Shown one piece after another: positions 1 to 7,690 of a DNA stretch of 32,517 nucleotides. Below the pieces are notes generated by a model. The model was given only the letters and a program-made list of their open reading frames with translations. It had not been told where the DNA came from and ran no database searches. A program made the translations under genes and the position numbers. Positions within the stretch are counted from its first letter, which is position 1, and the number at the start of each line of letters is the position of its first letter. The stretch is from Rhodospirillaceae bacterium (GTDB lineage: Bacteria > Pseudomonadota > Alphaproteobacteria > Reyranellales > Reyranellaceae), in NCBI GenBank assembly GCA_009772935.1, contig WOUR01000053.1, forward strand, positions 1 through 32,517, given 5' to 3'.

Positions 1-528
1 GCCGGCGCCGCGGCGCCGACACTCAAAATTTCCTTCACGGTGAACGGCAGGCCGCGCGACCTCGACCTCGATCCGCGCACGACGCTGCTCGATGCGTTGC
101 GCGAGGGGCTGCATCTCGGCGGCACCAAGAAGGGCTGCGATCACGGCCAGTGCGGCGCCTGCACGGTGATCCTTGACGGACGCCGCATCAATTCCTGCCT
201 CAGCCTTGCGGTCATGCACCAGGGCAGCGAGATCACCACCATCGAGGGGCTGGGCACGCCCGACAAGCTGCACCCGATGCAGGCCGCCTTCGTGAAGCAT
301 GACGGCTACCAGTGCGGCTACTGCACGCCGGGCCAGATCTGCTCGGCGGTCGCGGTGCTGGCGGAAATCGAGGCCGGCATCCCGAGTCACGTCACCGCCG
401 ACCTCAACGCCAAGCCCGCGCTCGACGACGCCGAACTGCGCGAGCGCATGAGCGGCAACATCTGCCGCTGCGGCGCCTACTCCAACATCGTCGAAGCCAT
501 CGGCGAAGTCGCCGGGAGGAAGGCATGA
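1..528 (+). CDS. paoA: Aldehyde oxidoreductase 2Fe-2S subunit (PaoA/YagT-like), 5' end outside window
   Basis: This is the iron-sulfur subunit of a periplasmic molybdenum-dependent aldehyde oxidoreductase; it passes electrons from the Mo centre towards FAD. The frame is open from base 1 (reads AGAAAPTLKISFTVNGRP), so the GTG at 40 lies inside the fold and the true start, expected to carry a Tat signal as in E. coli PaoA, is upstream. Numbering from the codon at 40, the plant-type ferredoxin cysteines are C33, C38, C41 and C53, and the second 2Fe-2S domain has C92, C95, C142 and C144 (CGYCTPGQ, NICRCGAY). The stretches IEGLGTPDKLHPMQAAF and SGNICRCGAY match PaoA as I remember it. Its stop overlaps the next start by ATGA, so the subunits are translationally coupled. 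Family assignment is firm; substrate is not readable. Confidence 0.93.
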   Translation, partial: AGAAAPTLKISFTVNGRPRDLDLDPRTTLLDALREGLHLGGTKKGCDHGQCGACTVILDGRRINSCLSLAVMHQGSEITTIEGLGTPDKLHPMQAAFVKHDGYQCGYCTPGQICSAVAVLAEIEAGIPSHVTADLNAKPALDDAELRERMSGNICRCGAYSNIVEAIGEVAGRKA

Positions 529-1475
529 AGCCCTTCACCTACGAACGCGCCGCCTCCCCCACGGAGGCCGCGACGGCCGCAGCGCGCCAGCCCGGCGCAC
601 GCTTCATCGCCGGCGGCACCAACCTGCTCGACCTGATGAAGCTGCAGATCGAGACGCCGGCGCATCTGATCGACGTGAACGGCCTCGGCCTCGACAGGAT
701 CGAGGAGACGCAAGAGGGCGGCCTGCGCATCGGCGCCCTGGTGCGCAATACCGATCTCGCGGCCGATGCCCGCGTGCGGCGCGACCATGCGGTGCTGTCG
801 CGCGCGCTGCTGGCCGGCGCCTCGGGCCAGTTGCGCAACCGCGCGACGACGGCGGGCAATCTCCTGCAGCGCACGCGCTGTCCGTATTTCTACGACACCA
901 ACATGGCCTGCAACAAACGCCGCTCCGGCAGCGGCTGCTCGGCGCTGGGCGGCTACAGCCGCCAGCTCGCGGTGGTGGGCGGCAGCGACGCCTGCATCGC
1001 CACACATCCCTCCGACATGGCGGTGGCGATGCGCGTCCTCGACGCCACGGTAGAGACCGTGAAGCCGCAGGGCGCGACACGTACGATCCCGATCGCCGAT
1101 TTCCACCGCCTGCCCGGCGACACGCCCGAGATCGAGACAGTGCTGGAGCCCGGCGAGCTGATCACCGCGGTGACTTTGCCGAAGCCGGCCGGCGGCGCGC
1201 ATCACTATCGCAAGGTCCGCGACCGCGCCTCCTATGCCTTCGCGCTCGTGTCCGTCGCCGCCATCGTCCAGCCGGACGGCAGCGGCCGCGTGGCGCTGGG
1301 CGGCGTCGCGCCCAAGCCGTGGCGCAGCGAGGAAGCCGAAGCGGACATGCCGCGCGGCGCAAGGCCGGTAATGGCGAAGCTGCTCGCCGGCGCCAAACCC
1401 ACCGAAGAGAACAAGTTCAAACTGCCGCTGGCCGAGCGCGCGCTCGCCGCCGTGCTGGCCGAAGCGAAGGGCTGA
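525..1475 (+). CDS. paoB: Aldehyde oxidoreductase FAD-binding subunit (PaoB/YagS-like)
   Basis: FAD subunit of the PaoABC complex, 316 residues, close to the roughly 318 of E. coli PaoB. The ATG at 525 overlaps the paoA stop (ATGA) and follows a GGGAGGAAGG ribosome site. The N-terminal FAD-binding motif FIAGGTNLLDLMK is at about residues 27-39, and the TTAGNLLQRTRCPYFYD region follows at about 108-124. Cysteines 119, 129, 138 and 157 (in RCPYFYD, MACNKR, SGCSA and DACIATHPSD) fit the additional 4Fe-4S cluster that distinguishes PaoB from ordinary xanthine dehydrogenase FAD subunits. The C-terminal CO-dehydrogenase-type domain (KVRDRASYAFALVSVAA) is complete. Electron acceptor and substrate cannot be read from the sequence. 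Confidence 0.93.
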   Translation: MKPFTYERAASPTEAATAAARQPGARFIAGGTNLLDLMKLQIETPAHLIDVNGLGLDRIEETQEGGLRIGALVRNTDLAADARVRRDHAVLSRALLAGASGQLRNRATTAGNLLQRTRCPYFYDTNMACNKRRSGSGCSALGGYSRQLAVVGGSDACIATHPSDMAVAMRVLDATVETVKPQGATRTIPIADFHRLPGDTPEIETVLEPGELITAVTLPKPAGGAHHYRKVRDRASYAFALVSVAAIVQPDGSGRVALGGVAPKPWRSEEAEADMPRGARPVMAKLLAGAKPTEENKFKLPLAERALAAVLAEAKG

Positions 1476-1478
1476 GCC

Positions 1479-3683
1479 ATGAAATTCGACACGCCCGCCA
1501 CTACCAATCCCATCGACCGGCTGAAGATCGTCGGCCGTCCGACCGATCGCATCGACGGGCCGCTGAAGACCACCGGCACCGCGCCCTATGCCTATGAGCG
1601 CCACGACGTGGCGCCCGACGCAGCCTACGGTCATGTGCTGGGTTCGGCGATCGCCAAGGGCCGCATCGCCTCGATGGATCTCACGGCGGCCAGGGCCGCG
1701 CCCGGCGTGCTGGCCATCGTGACGGCGGAGAATGCCGGCAAGCTCGGCAAGGGCGAATACAACACGGCGACGCTGCTGGGCGGCCCGGAGATCGAGCACT
1801 ATCACCAGGCGGTCGCGCTGGTGGTCGCCGAGACCTTCGAGCAGGCGCGCGACGCGGTCGAGATGATCGAGGTCGAGTATGGGCGGGCCGAGGGCGCCTA
1901 CGACCTCGCGGCGGCCCGCGACGCGGCCAAGCCCTCGGGCAAGGACGACGAGCCCGCCGACAGCCGGGTCGGCGATTTCGACTCAGCCTTCGCCGCCGCC
2001 GCCGTACGGCTCGACGCCACCTACACCACGCCCGACCAGTCGCACGCGATGATGGAGCCGCACGCCAGCATCGCCGCCTGGCAGGGCGACAGGCTCTCGC
2101 TCTGGACCTCGAACCAGATGGTCGCCTGGAGTGTCGGCGACATGGCGAAGACCCTGGGCATCGCCAAGGAGAAGGTGCACCTGATGTCGCCCTATGTCGG
2201 CGGCGGCTTCGGCGGCAAGCTGTGGGTGCGTGCCGACGCCGTGCTGGCCGCATTGGGCGCACGCGCGGCGAAGCGGCCGGTCAAGGTGGCGCTGCAGCGG
2301 CCGCTGATGATCAACAACACGACCCACCGGCCGGCCACCATCCAGCGCATTCGCCTCGGCGCCGACAGGGACGGCAGGCTGACGGCGATCGGCCATGACA
2401 GCTGGTCGGGCGACCTGCCCGGCGGCAAGCCGGAGACCGCGATCCTGCAGACGCGGCTGCTCTATGCCGGTGCCAACCGGCTGACGCGGCAGCGGCTGGC
2501 CGAGCTCGACCTGCCCGAAGGCAATTCGATGCGCGCGCCCGGCGAGACGCCCGGCATGATGGCGCTCGAGATCGCGATGGACGAGATGGCCGAGAAGCTC
2601 GGCCTCGATCCGGTCGAGTTCCGTATCCGCAACGATACGCAGGTCGATCCCGAGCAGCCGAAGCGCCCCTTCTCGCAGCGCCAGCTCACCGAATGCCTGC
2701 GCACCGGCGCCGCGCGCTTCGGCTGGGCCCGGCGCAAGCCCCAGCCGCGGCAGGTACGCGACGGACGCTGGCTGGTCGGGCTCGGCATGGCCGCCGCCTA
2801 TCGCGGCTCGCCGGTCGTCAAGTCGGGCGCGCGCGTGCGGCTCGATGCCAAAGGCATCGTCACGGTCGAAACCGACATGACCGACATCGGCACCGGCAGC
2901 TACACCATCATCGCCCAGACCGCAGCCGAGATGATGGGCGTACCGCTCGACAAGGTCGTGGTGCGGCTGGGCGATTCGGCCTTCCCGGTATCGTCGGGCT
3001 CGGGCGGACAGTTCGGCGGCAACTCCTCGACCGCGGGCGTCTATGCCGCCTGCGTGAAGCTGCGCGAAGCGGTGACGGCCAGGCTCGGCCTCAACGCCGC
3101 CGCGGCCGAGTTCATCGACGGCCAGGTCCGCTCCGGCGACCGCGCCATCGCGCTGGCCGATGCGGCCAGGGCGGGCGAGCTGGTGGCCGAGGACGAGATC
3201 GAGTTCGGCGGCCTCGACAAGAAGGCCCAGCTCTCGACCTTCGGCGGGCATTTCGTCGAGGTCGCCGTCGATGCCGCGACCGCCGAGGTGCGCATCCGGC
3301 GCATGCTGGCGGTCTGCGCCTCGGGCCGCATCCTCAATCCGAAATCGGCACGCAGCCAGGTGATCGGCGCCATGACCATGGGCGCGGGTGCCGCGTTGAT
3401 GGAGGATCTGGTGGTCGACAAGCGCCACGGCTTCTTCGTCAACCACGACCTCGCTTCCTACGAGGTGCCGGTCCATGCCGACATCCCGCACCAGGAGGTG
3501 ATCTTCCTCGACGAGACCGATCCCATGTCCTCGCCGATGAAGGCCAAGGGCGTCGGCGAACTCGGCATCTGCGGCGTCGCCGCCGCCGTCGCCAACGCGA
3601 TCTACAACGCCACCGGCGTGAGGGTCCGCGACTACCCGATCACCTTGGACAAGCTGCTGGAGAAGATGCCGGACGTGGGGTGA
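1479..3683 (+). CDS. paoC: Aldehyde oxidoreductase molybdenum-binding catalytic subunit (PaoC/YagR-like)
   Basis: Large catalytic subunit, 734 residues, about the length of E. coli PaoC; it should bind molybdopterin cytosine dinucleotide and oxidise aldehydes to acids. It starts three bases after paoB. The N-terminal domain begins with GRPTDRIDGPLKTTGTAPYAYE, the Mo-binding core contains SPYVGGGFGGK (about 229-239), RAPGETPG and GSGGQFGG, and the catalytic glutamate lies in KGVGELGICG at residue 694, matching E692 of PaoC by motif. No frameshift or missing segment is seen. The gene ends just before a large inverted repeat. The paoD chaperone gene that follows paoC in E. coli is not present here. 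Confidence 0.93.
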   Translation: MKFDTPATTNPIDRLKIVGRPTDRIDGPLKTTGTAPYAYERHDVAPDAAYGHVLGSAIAKGRIASMDLTAARAAPGVLAIVTAENAGKLGKGEYNTATLLGGPEIEHYHQAVALVVAETFEQARDAVEMIEVEYGRAEGAYDLAAARDAAKPSGKDDEPADSRVGDFDSAFAAAAVRLDATYTTPDQSHAMMEPHASIAAWQGDRLSLWTSNQMVAWSVGDMAKTLGIAKEKVHLMSPYVGGGFGGKLWVRADAVLAALGARAAKRPVKVALQRPLMINNTTHRPATIQRIRLGADRDGRLTAIGHDSWSGDLPGGKPETAILQTRLLYAGANRLTRQRLAELDLPEGNSMRAPGETPGMMALEIAMDEMAEKLGLDPVEFRIRNDTQVDPEQPKRPFSQRQLTECLRTGAARFGWARRKPQPRQVRDGRWLVGLGMAAAYRGSPVVKSGARVRLDAKGIVTVETDMTDIGTGSYTIIAQTAAEMMGVPLDKVVVRLGDSAFPVSSGSGGQFGGNSSTAGVYAACVKLREAVTARLGLNAAAAEFIDGQVRSGDRAIALADAARAGELVAEDEIEFGGLDKKAQLSTFGGHFVEVAVDAATAEVRIRRMLAVCASGRILNPKSARSQVIGAMTMGAGAALMEDLVVDKRHGFFVNHDLASYEVPVHADIPHQEVIFLDETDPMSSPMKAKGVGELGICGVAAAVANAIYNATGVRVRDYPITLDKLLEKMPDVG

Positions 3684-3688
3684 ATATC

Positions 3689-3811
3689 CCGTCGTCCCGA
3701 CCGGAGCGCAGCGGAGTGGAGGGACCTTCGCTCCTCCATTTGACGGCTATTGGTGGGAAAAAGGTCTCTCCACTCCGCCTCGCTGCGCGAGGCTCCGGTC
3801 GAGACGACGGA
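3689..3811. repeat. Large imperfect inverted repeat, dispersed palindromic type
   Basis: Left arm 3690-3727 (begins CGTCGTCCCGACCGGAGCGC) pairs with right arm 3761-3810 (contains GCTCCGGTCGAGACGACGG), allowing small bulges, around a spacer of about 35 bases. Such protein-name-free palindromes with a cgGAGCgcAGcGGAGTGGAG core are widely dispersed between genes in Alphaproteobacteria. It lies between convergent genes (paoC and the dehydrogenase at 3826), so its transcript would fold on either strand and could terminate or protect both mRNAs. Confidence 0.75.
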
Positions 3812-3825
3812 GAGGGGTGTACGCT

Positions 3826-4791
3826 TCACCCCACCACGCACTTCGACGGCGGGGGCACGTCGTCGAGCACGTAGAAGATGTTCTCGATCGCCTGCACGGC
3901 GACCCGCTCCAGCGACTGGCGCGTCGAGCCACCGACATGCGGCGTGAAGACGACGTTCTTCTGCTTCCACAACGGATGGTCGGGATCGGGCGGCTCGACC
4001 ACGAAGGTGTCGAGCGCGGCGCCGGCGAGATGGCCGCTCTCCAGCGCGGCGACCAGTGCCACGTCGTCGACCAGCGGACCGCGGCCGGCATTCACCAGGA
4101 ACGTGCCCTTGCGCATGCGGGCGAGCGCCGCCGCGTCGATCATGCGGTCGGTCTCCTCGGTCAGCGGACAATGCAGGGTGACGATGTCCGCCCAGGCCAG
4201 CAGCTCGTCGAGGACATCAACGCGGCCGACGCCTTCGGGGATCGCCTCGGGCGCGAGGTAGGGATCGTAGATACGGATCTCGAGATCGAACGGCCGGCAG
4301 AGCGTGACCAGCGAGGAGCCGACGGCGCCGCAGCCGACGATGCCCAGCTTCGAGCCCGACAGCTCGCGGCCCATGAAGGCCGATTGCGGCCAGGTGCCCT
4401 GCTTCAGCGCGGTGTCGAACGGCACCATGTAGCGCAGCACCGAGAGCATCATGCCCAGCGCCAGCTCGGCCACCGAGCGGGCATTGGCGCCGTGCGTGCG
4501 CAGCACCGCGATGCCGCGCGCGCTCGCGGCCGCCACGTCGATATTGTCGTAGCCGACCCCGTGCTTGGACACGACCCGCAGGTCCGGCGCGGCATCATAA
4601 ACGGCCGGGGTGATCTTTGTGGTGCGCACCATGATCGCATGCGTCGGCGCCTCCGCCACCGCCGCGATCATCTCGGCCTCGCTGGCCCGCGTCGGCAACA
4701 TCCGCACCTCGGCCCCGCGCGCCTCGAGCAAGGCCATTGCCGCCGGTGCGAGCACGTCGGAGTTGATGATGATTCGTGGGCTGTTTTTCAT
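3826..4791 (-). CDS. D-isomer-specific 2-hydroxyacid dehydrogenase (phosphoglycerate dehydrogenase-like)
   Basis: Predicted cytosolic NAD-dependent oxidoreductase interconverting a D-2-hydroxyacid and a 2-oxoacid, 321 residues. The ATG at 4791 follows a GGGAGAGGG ribosome site. The Rossmann motif GIVGCGAVGSS is at 150-160 with the acidic residue after it in IYDP. The catalytic triad typical of the family is present: R237 in NAGRG, E266 in DTFVVEPP and H285 in TPHVGGST. The N-terminal substrate domain is intact (SKHGVGYDNID at 76-85). It stands alone, convergent with paoC. It lacks the C-terminal ACT/regulatory extension of SerA, so a serine-biosynthetic role is not implied; glyoxylate/hydroxypyruvate or another hydroxyacid are alternatives. 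Confidence 0.9.
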   Translation of the reverse strand: MKNSPRIIINSDVLAPAAMALLEARGAEVRMLPTRASEAEMIAAVAEAPTHAIMVRTTKITPAVYDAAPDLRVVSKHGVGYDNIDVAAASARGIAVLRTHGANARSVAELALGMMLSVLRYMVPFDTALKQGTWPQSAFMGRELSGSKLGIVGCGAVGSSLVTLCRPFDLEIRIYDPYLAPEAIPEGVGRVDVLDELLAWADIVTLHCPLTEETDRMIDAAALARMRKGTFLVNAGRGPLVDDVALVAALESGHLAGAALDTFVVEPPDPDHPLWKQKNVVFTPHVGGSTRQSLERVAVQAIENIFYVLDDVPPPSKCVVG

Positions 4792-4953
4792 TGAGGCACC
4801 CTCTCCCGGCGCAAAGGACAGGGAGTGGTATTTAGCGGGATTGAGTGATCGGGGCGAGCGGTTGGGCGTGTCGCTTACGTCGCTGACGCCAGCTATTCAT
4901 CTGCCATGCCATCCAAATGATATGGATTGTCTGCTCCCGGCAAGTAACTCGCT

Positions 4954-5448
4954 TCATCGTCGATTGCTCGGCTTACAGACGTCGAACCGCCAATAGGCCA
5001 GGGTGGCGGTTACGACGGGCAGGAAGAGAATGCCTGACATTCCGAAGAACTGCACCGCGAAGGGCGATATCGGTTCGCTCATAAGGCCTCCCGAAAAGAC
5101 AAAAGCCAACGGGACCGCCGTCAAAGTGGTCATGAGACAACCCGCCAATCCGTAATATGGTGCCCTGTCGATCCTGAGGCGTCGGGTGATCACCACCATC
5201 AAAGAGAAGGGAATGGCGCTGGAAGCCGTGGCCAGAGCGAGCGTTAGGGAACCGATCAAGAGCGTGGTGCCGACAACGTTCTCCAGAGTTACGGGGTTGT
5301 GGAATCCGGAGGTTCCGGAGGATCCTGTCATCCCAATGATGATCACTTCCAGCCAAAGTACGGCGCTAGCGATCAGGACGTAGCGCACGAAGGCAAGTGA
5401 ACTGCTGCCTGATGTTCGCTTCTCAGCCGCAGCTGTTCCTACAAGCAT
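4954..5448 (-). CDS. Unrecognised four-helix membrane protein
   Basis: I do not recognise this family. The frame read from ATG 5448 gives 164 residues with four strong hydrophobic segments: FVRYVLIASAVLWLEVIIIG, TTLLIGSLTLALATASSAIPF, GCLMTTLTAVPLAFVFSG and GMSGILFLPVVTATLAYW, then a basic tail (CKPSNRR). ATG 5448 overlaps the stop of the upstream membrane protein (5439-5441), suggesting coupling; an earlier in-frame ATG at 5499 is possible, and neither has a clear ribosome site. The DNA is less GC-rich than its surroundings and third-position bias is weaker, suggesting transfer or recent origin. No catalytic motif is visible. Confidence 0.6.
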   Translation of the reverse strand: MLVGTAAAEKRTSGSSSLAFVRYVLIASAVLWLEVIIIGMTGSSGTSGFHNPVTLENVVGTTLLIGSLTLALATASSAIPFSLMVVITRRLRIDRAPYYGLAGCLMTTLTAVPLAFVFSGGLMSEPISPFAVQFFGMSGILFLPVVTATLAYWRFDVCKPSNRR

Positions 5449-5870
5449 GATACGACCATTCTTATCCAGAATAGCGGGACCAGCGCGAGGGGTAACCATA
5501 CGATCGGCACAACGCGTAGCGCGATCAGCATGACGCCGGCGATCTGAGCGGCGACCAGCCAGGGGAACAGGCTTCGGAACGTCGTCATGCTCAAGGTGTG
5601 GCCCAGGGCGTGGAGGCAATACATCCCCTTGTCGATGTAGTCGGGCGGTACCTGGTCGAGTGTGGAAACCTGCGAATAGAAGATCGCCCACGCGGCAATG
5701 AAAGCGATGGCCAACCGGAGGAGCACCGCCGGGCGATCCACGCTTTCGATCAGGCGATGATACGATCGGACCAACGACGCGCCTCGCAGACCCACAGGGC
5801 GAATCCCAGCATACCATGAGCGGCAGGCGTTTGGAGAAGGCACCAATCCGGGACGCCTCCTACCATGCAT
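5439..5870 (-). CDS. Unrecognised small membrane protein, start uncertain
   Basis: No family recognised. The longest reading is 143 residues from ATG 5870; hydrophobic segments are LLRLAIAFIAAWAIFYSQV (about 50-68) and a long C-terminal stretch WLVAAQIAGVMLIALRVVP to VPLFWI that could form two helices. The first 35 residues are basic and have no membrane character, so a start at TTG 5774 (LVRSYHRL) or GTG 5741 (VDRPAVLL) is also plausible. A GGTAGGAGG sequence lies just inside the longest reading. Its stop overlaps the next gene's start, and both lie in the same AT-richer patch, so the two are best seen as one small operon. Confidence 0.5.
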   Translation of the reverse strand: MHGRRRPGLVPSPNACRSWYAGIRPVGLRGASLVRSYHRLIESVDRPAVLLRLAIAFIAAWAIFYSQVSTLDQVPPDYIDKGMYCLHALGHTLSMTTFRSLFPWLVAAQIAGVMLIALRVVPIVWLPLALVPLFWIRMVVSCL

Positions 5871-6111
5871 GAGCCATCAAGGGTGCAGGAAGGCCCCATG
5901 CGATCCACTCATGGATCACACGCTTCTGCCCGCGACGAAGATCGAGATACCTGCCGGATCGTGAAGCAGCAGATTGAAGTTGTGCCAAATCGAAGGGGCG
6001 CGGTCTGCACCGCGGCGCGCCTGTCGGTCACCGACCTTTCCGGCGTCGGCAGTTGCTCAATCCGTTCGCCTTAGAGGATTGCCCGCGTCGCTGCAGCCTT
6101 GAGAGAGCCGG
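5871..6111. other. Intergenic stretch, possible gene remnant
   Basis: About 240 bases with no gene I can support. On the minus strand two overlapping frames each read protein-like for a short distance (one contains FDLAQLQSAASRSG, the other HNFNLLLHDPAGISIF), each without a credible start and ended by a stop. This could be a decayed gene with a frameshift, or chance. Confidence 0.3.
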
Positions 6112-6459
6112 TCAGCAGCGTGCGTAGCGCTGGCGGTAGCCGTCGTAATACTGGCTGCCGCAGGCCACCTGCTGCTGCACGACCTGGTCCGCGTAGCCGT
6201 TCTGGCCGCGGTTCGTGACGGTCACGGTCGTCATCCGGGGACCCTGATTGTAGTAGCCGTTGTTGTAGCCGTAGCCCGGGTTGCCGTAGTAGGCCGGCGC
6301 GGGCTGCGAATAGGCGTAGCGCGGCGGCGGCGGCGCGTAATAGCCGTTGTTGTACGCGGGCTGATAGCCGGTCGGCTGGCCGTAGCCATCGCCCTGGCAG
6401 GCGGCCGCGGCCATGCCGATGCCCGCAACAAGCACAAGCCTCGCAAAGGTCGTCAGCAT
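6112..6459 (-). CDS. Small Tyr/Gly/Pro-rich lipoprotein
   Basis: A 115-residue protein with a lipoprotein signal peptide: MLTTFARLVLVAGIGMAAAAC places the lipidated cysteine at residue 21. The mature part is low complexity, with repeated NNGYY, PAYYGNPGYG and YAPPPPRYAY elements up to about residue 73, followed by a short non-repetitive tail (MTTVTVTNRGQ, then VACGSQYYDGYRQRYARC) with two further cysteines that could form a disulfide. The composition resembles small envelope-associated proteins, but I assign no function. It precedes the AraC gene on the same strand with roughly 110 bases downstream of that gene's promoter side separating other genes, so it is probably monocistronic. Confidence 0.7.
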   Translation of the reverse strand: MLTTFARLVLVAGIGMAAAACQGDGYGQPTGYQPAYNNGYYAPPPPRYAYSQPAPAYYGNPGYGYNNGYYNQGPRMTTVTVTNRGQNGYADQVVQQQVACGSQYYDGYRQRYARC

Positions 6460-6547
6460 CTCTCACCCTCCAGCCCACACGGGGGCACACGATCATCATC
6501 GGCAGCGCTGCGGGCCAAACCAAGGCGGAATTGGCCAATTCCTGCGA

Positions 6548-7573
6548 CTAATAACGCTCGGTCCTGCCCTGCAGTTGCACCCGGGCATTGCTCCGCCAGG
6601 TCGACGGCGCGGCGCCGAAGCGGTCACGGAACCAGCGGGAGAAGGCGCTGAGCGAGGAGAAGCCGGCCAGGTCGGCCAGCGCCGCGAGCGGCCGGTCGGT
6701 GTTCGCCAGGGCGCGGGTCACGATCCCCGTCCGCACGCTCTCCAGGATCTCGCTGAAGGTCAACCCCTCCTCCACCAGCCGCCGGTGCAGCAGGCGGCGG
6801 TTCATGTTCAGCTGGCCCGCCACCAGGTCGGCGGTGCAGCGTCCGGTCGCGAGCTGCAGCGCGATCAGCTCGCGCGTCTTGTCCGAGAGCCGCGTGTTGG
6901 GCCGCGCCAGCAGCGCCTCGAGATGCTGGCGGGCATAGCGCGCGAGGGCGGGATCGGCGGCCGGGATGCGGCGGTCGAGGTCGCGGCTTTCGCAGACGAT
7001 GCCATTGAAGTCGCGCCCGAACTCGACCGTGCCGCCGAACAGCCGGCGGTGCGTGTCGCGGCGCCGCGGCGCCTCGTGGATGAAGCAGACGGTCGGCCGC
7101 CAGGCCGGGCCGACCAGCGACTGCAGCACGCGATGCAGGACGCCGACCGCCAGCTCCGTGCCCTGGCGCAGCGCCACCGGCCGCGGCACACGCACCTCGA
7201 CGATCGCCAGCGCGAGGCCGCCGCTCTCCTCCAGGCGAAGATCGAGCGATTCGTTGTGCAGCGGGATGTAGCGCATCAGCGACAGGAGCGCGTCGCGCAC
7301 CGTCGGCTCCTCGCGCACCAGCAGGCCGATCGGCCCCAGGATCGACAGCGACCGCGTCTCGGCCAGGCGCAGGCCGAAATCCTCGGCGCCCGCGGCGCGC
7401 GCGGAGTTCTCCAGCAGCCGGCGCAGCCCGCCGGCCGGCACCTTCACGTCCGGATCGTCGAGACAGCGGCGGTCGATGCCGGCCTCCGCGAGCTGCCGCA
7501 GCGGGTCGAGCCCAAGCGATCGGGCGAGTTCCGGATAGGAGGTGAGGCAGGCGCTGCGGATGAAGTCGGTCAC
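6548..7573 (-). CDS. AraC-family transcriptional regulator (arabinose-binding-type N-domain)
   Basis: DNA-binding regulator of about 341 residues. The GTG at 7573 (VTDFIRSACLTSYPELARSLG) is chosen because upstream codons are antisense to the dioxygenase and do not fit the family. Residues 1-200 match the N-terminal ligand-sensing domain typical of OruR/ArgR-like AraC regulators (PVAL, LVREEPTVRDALLSLMRYI). The C-terminal helix-turn-helix pair is clear: RLLHRRLVEEGLTFSEILESV, then LADLAGFSSLSAFSRWFRDRFG and the closing PSTWR. It is divergent from the dioxygenase/Bug operon, and three spaced repeats lie between them, so it most likely activates that operon in response to the dioxygenase substrate or product. 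Confidence 0.88.
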   Translation of the reverse strand: MTDFIRSACLTSYPELARSLGLDPLRQLAEAGIDRRCLDDPDVKVPAGGLRRLLENSARAAGAEDFGLRLAETRSLSILGPIGLLVREEPTVRDALLSLMRYIPLHNESLDLRLEESGGLALAIVEVRVPRPVALRQGTELAVGVLHRVLQSLVGPAWRPTVCFIHEAPRRRDTHRRLFGGTVEFGRDFNGIVCESRDLDRRIPAADPALARYARQHLEALLARPNTRLSDKTRELIALQLATGRCTADLVAGQLNMNRRLLHRRLVEEGLTFSEILESVRTGIVTRALANTDRPLAALADLAGFSSLSAFSRWFRDRFGAAPSTWRSNARVQLQGRTERY

Positions 7574-7594
7574 GGCTCGGTCGCGGCGGGCGGG

Positions 7595-7657
7595 GTCAAG
7601 TGTCCCGCCCGAACTGTCAAATCCGTGTCCCCGATTGTCAAATGCCGGGACGGGCCA
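7595..7657. promoter_or_regulatory. Three direct repeats at exact 21-bp spacing, candidate AraC operator
   Basis: GTCAAGTGTCCC begins at 7595, GTCAAATCCGTG at 7616 and GTCAAATGCCGG at 7637: same-orientation copies exactly 21 bp (two helical turns) apart. They fill the gap between the divergent AraC gene (start 7573) and the dioxygenase (start 7691). The third copy contains TTGTCA at 7635-7640, a near -35 element for the dioxygenase, the usual place for a class II AraC activator site. Confidence 0.6.
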
Positions 7658-7690
7658 TGGCCTACCCTCGGGAAAATTTCGGAGGAAACC

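Noticed and set aside
5865..6074. A 69-residue plus-strand frame
   Set aside because: No ribosome site, no family, and overlaps the start of the better-supported membrane-protein gene on the other strand.
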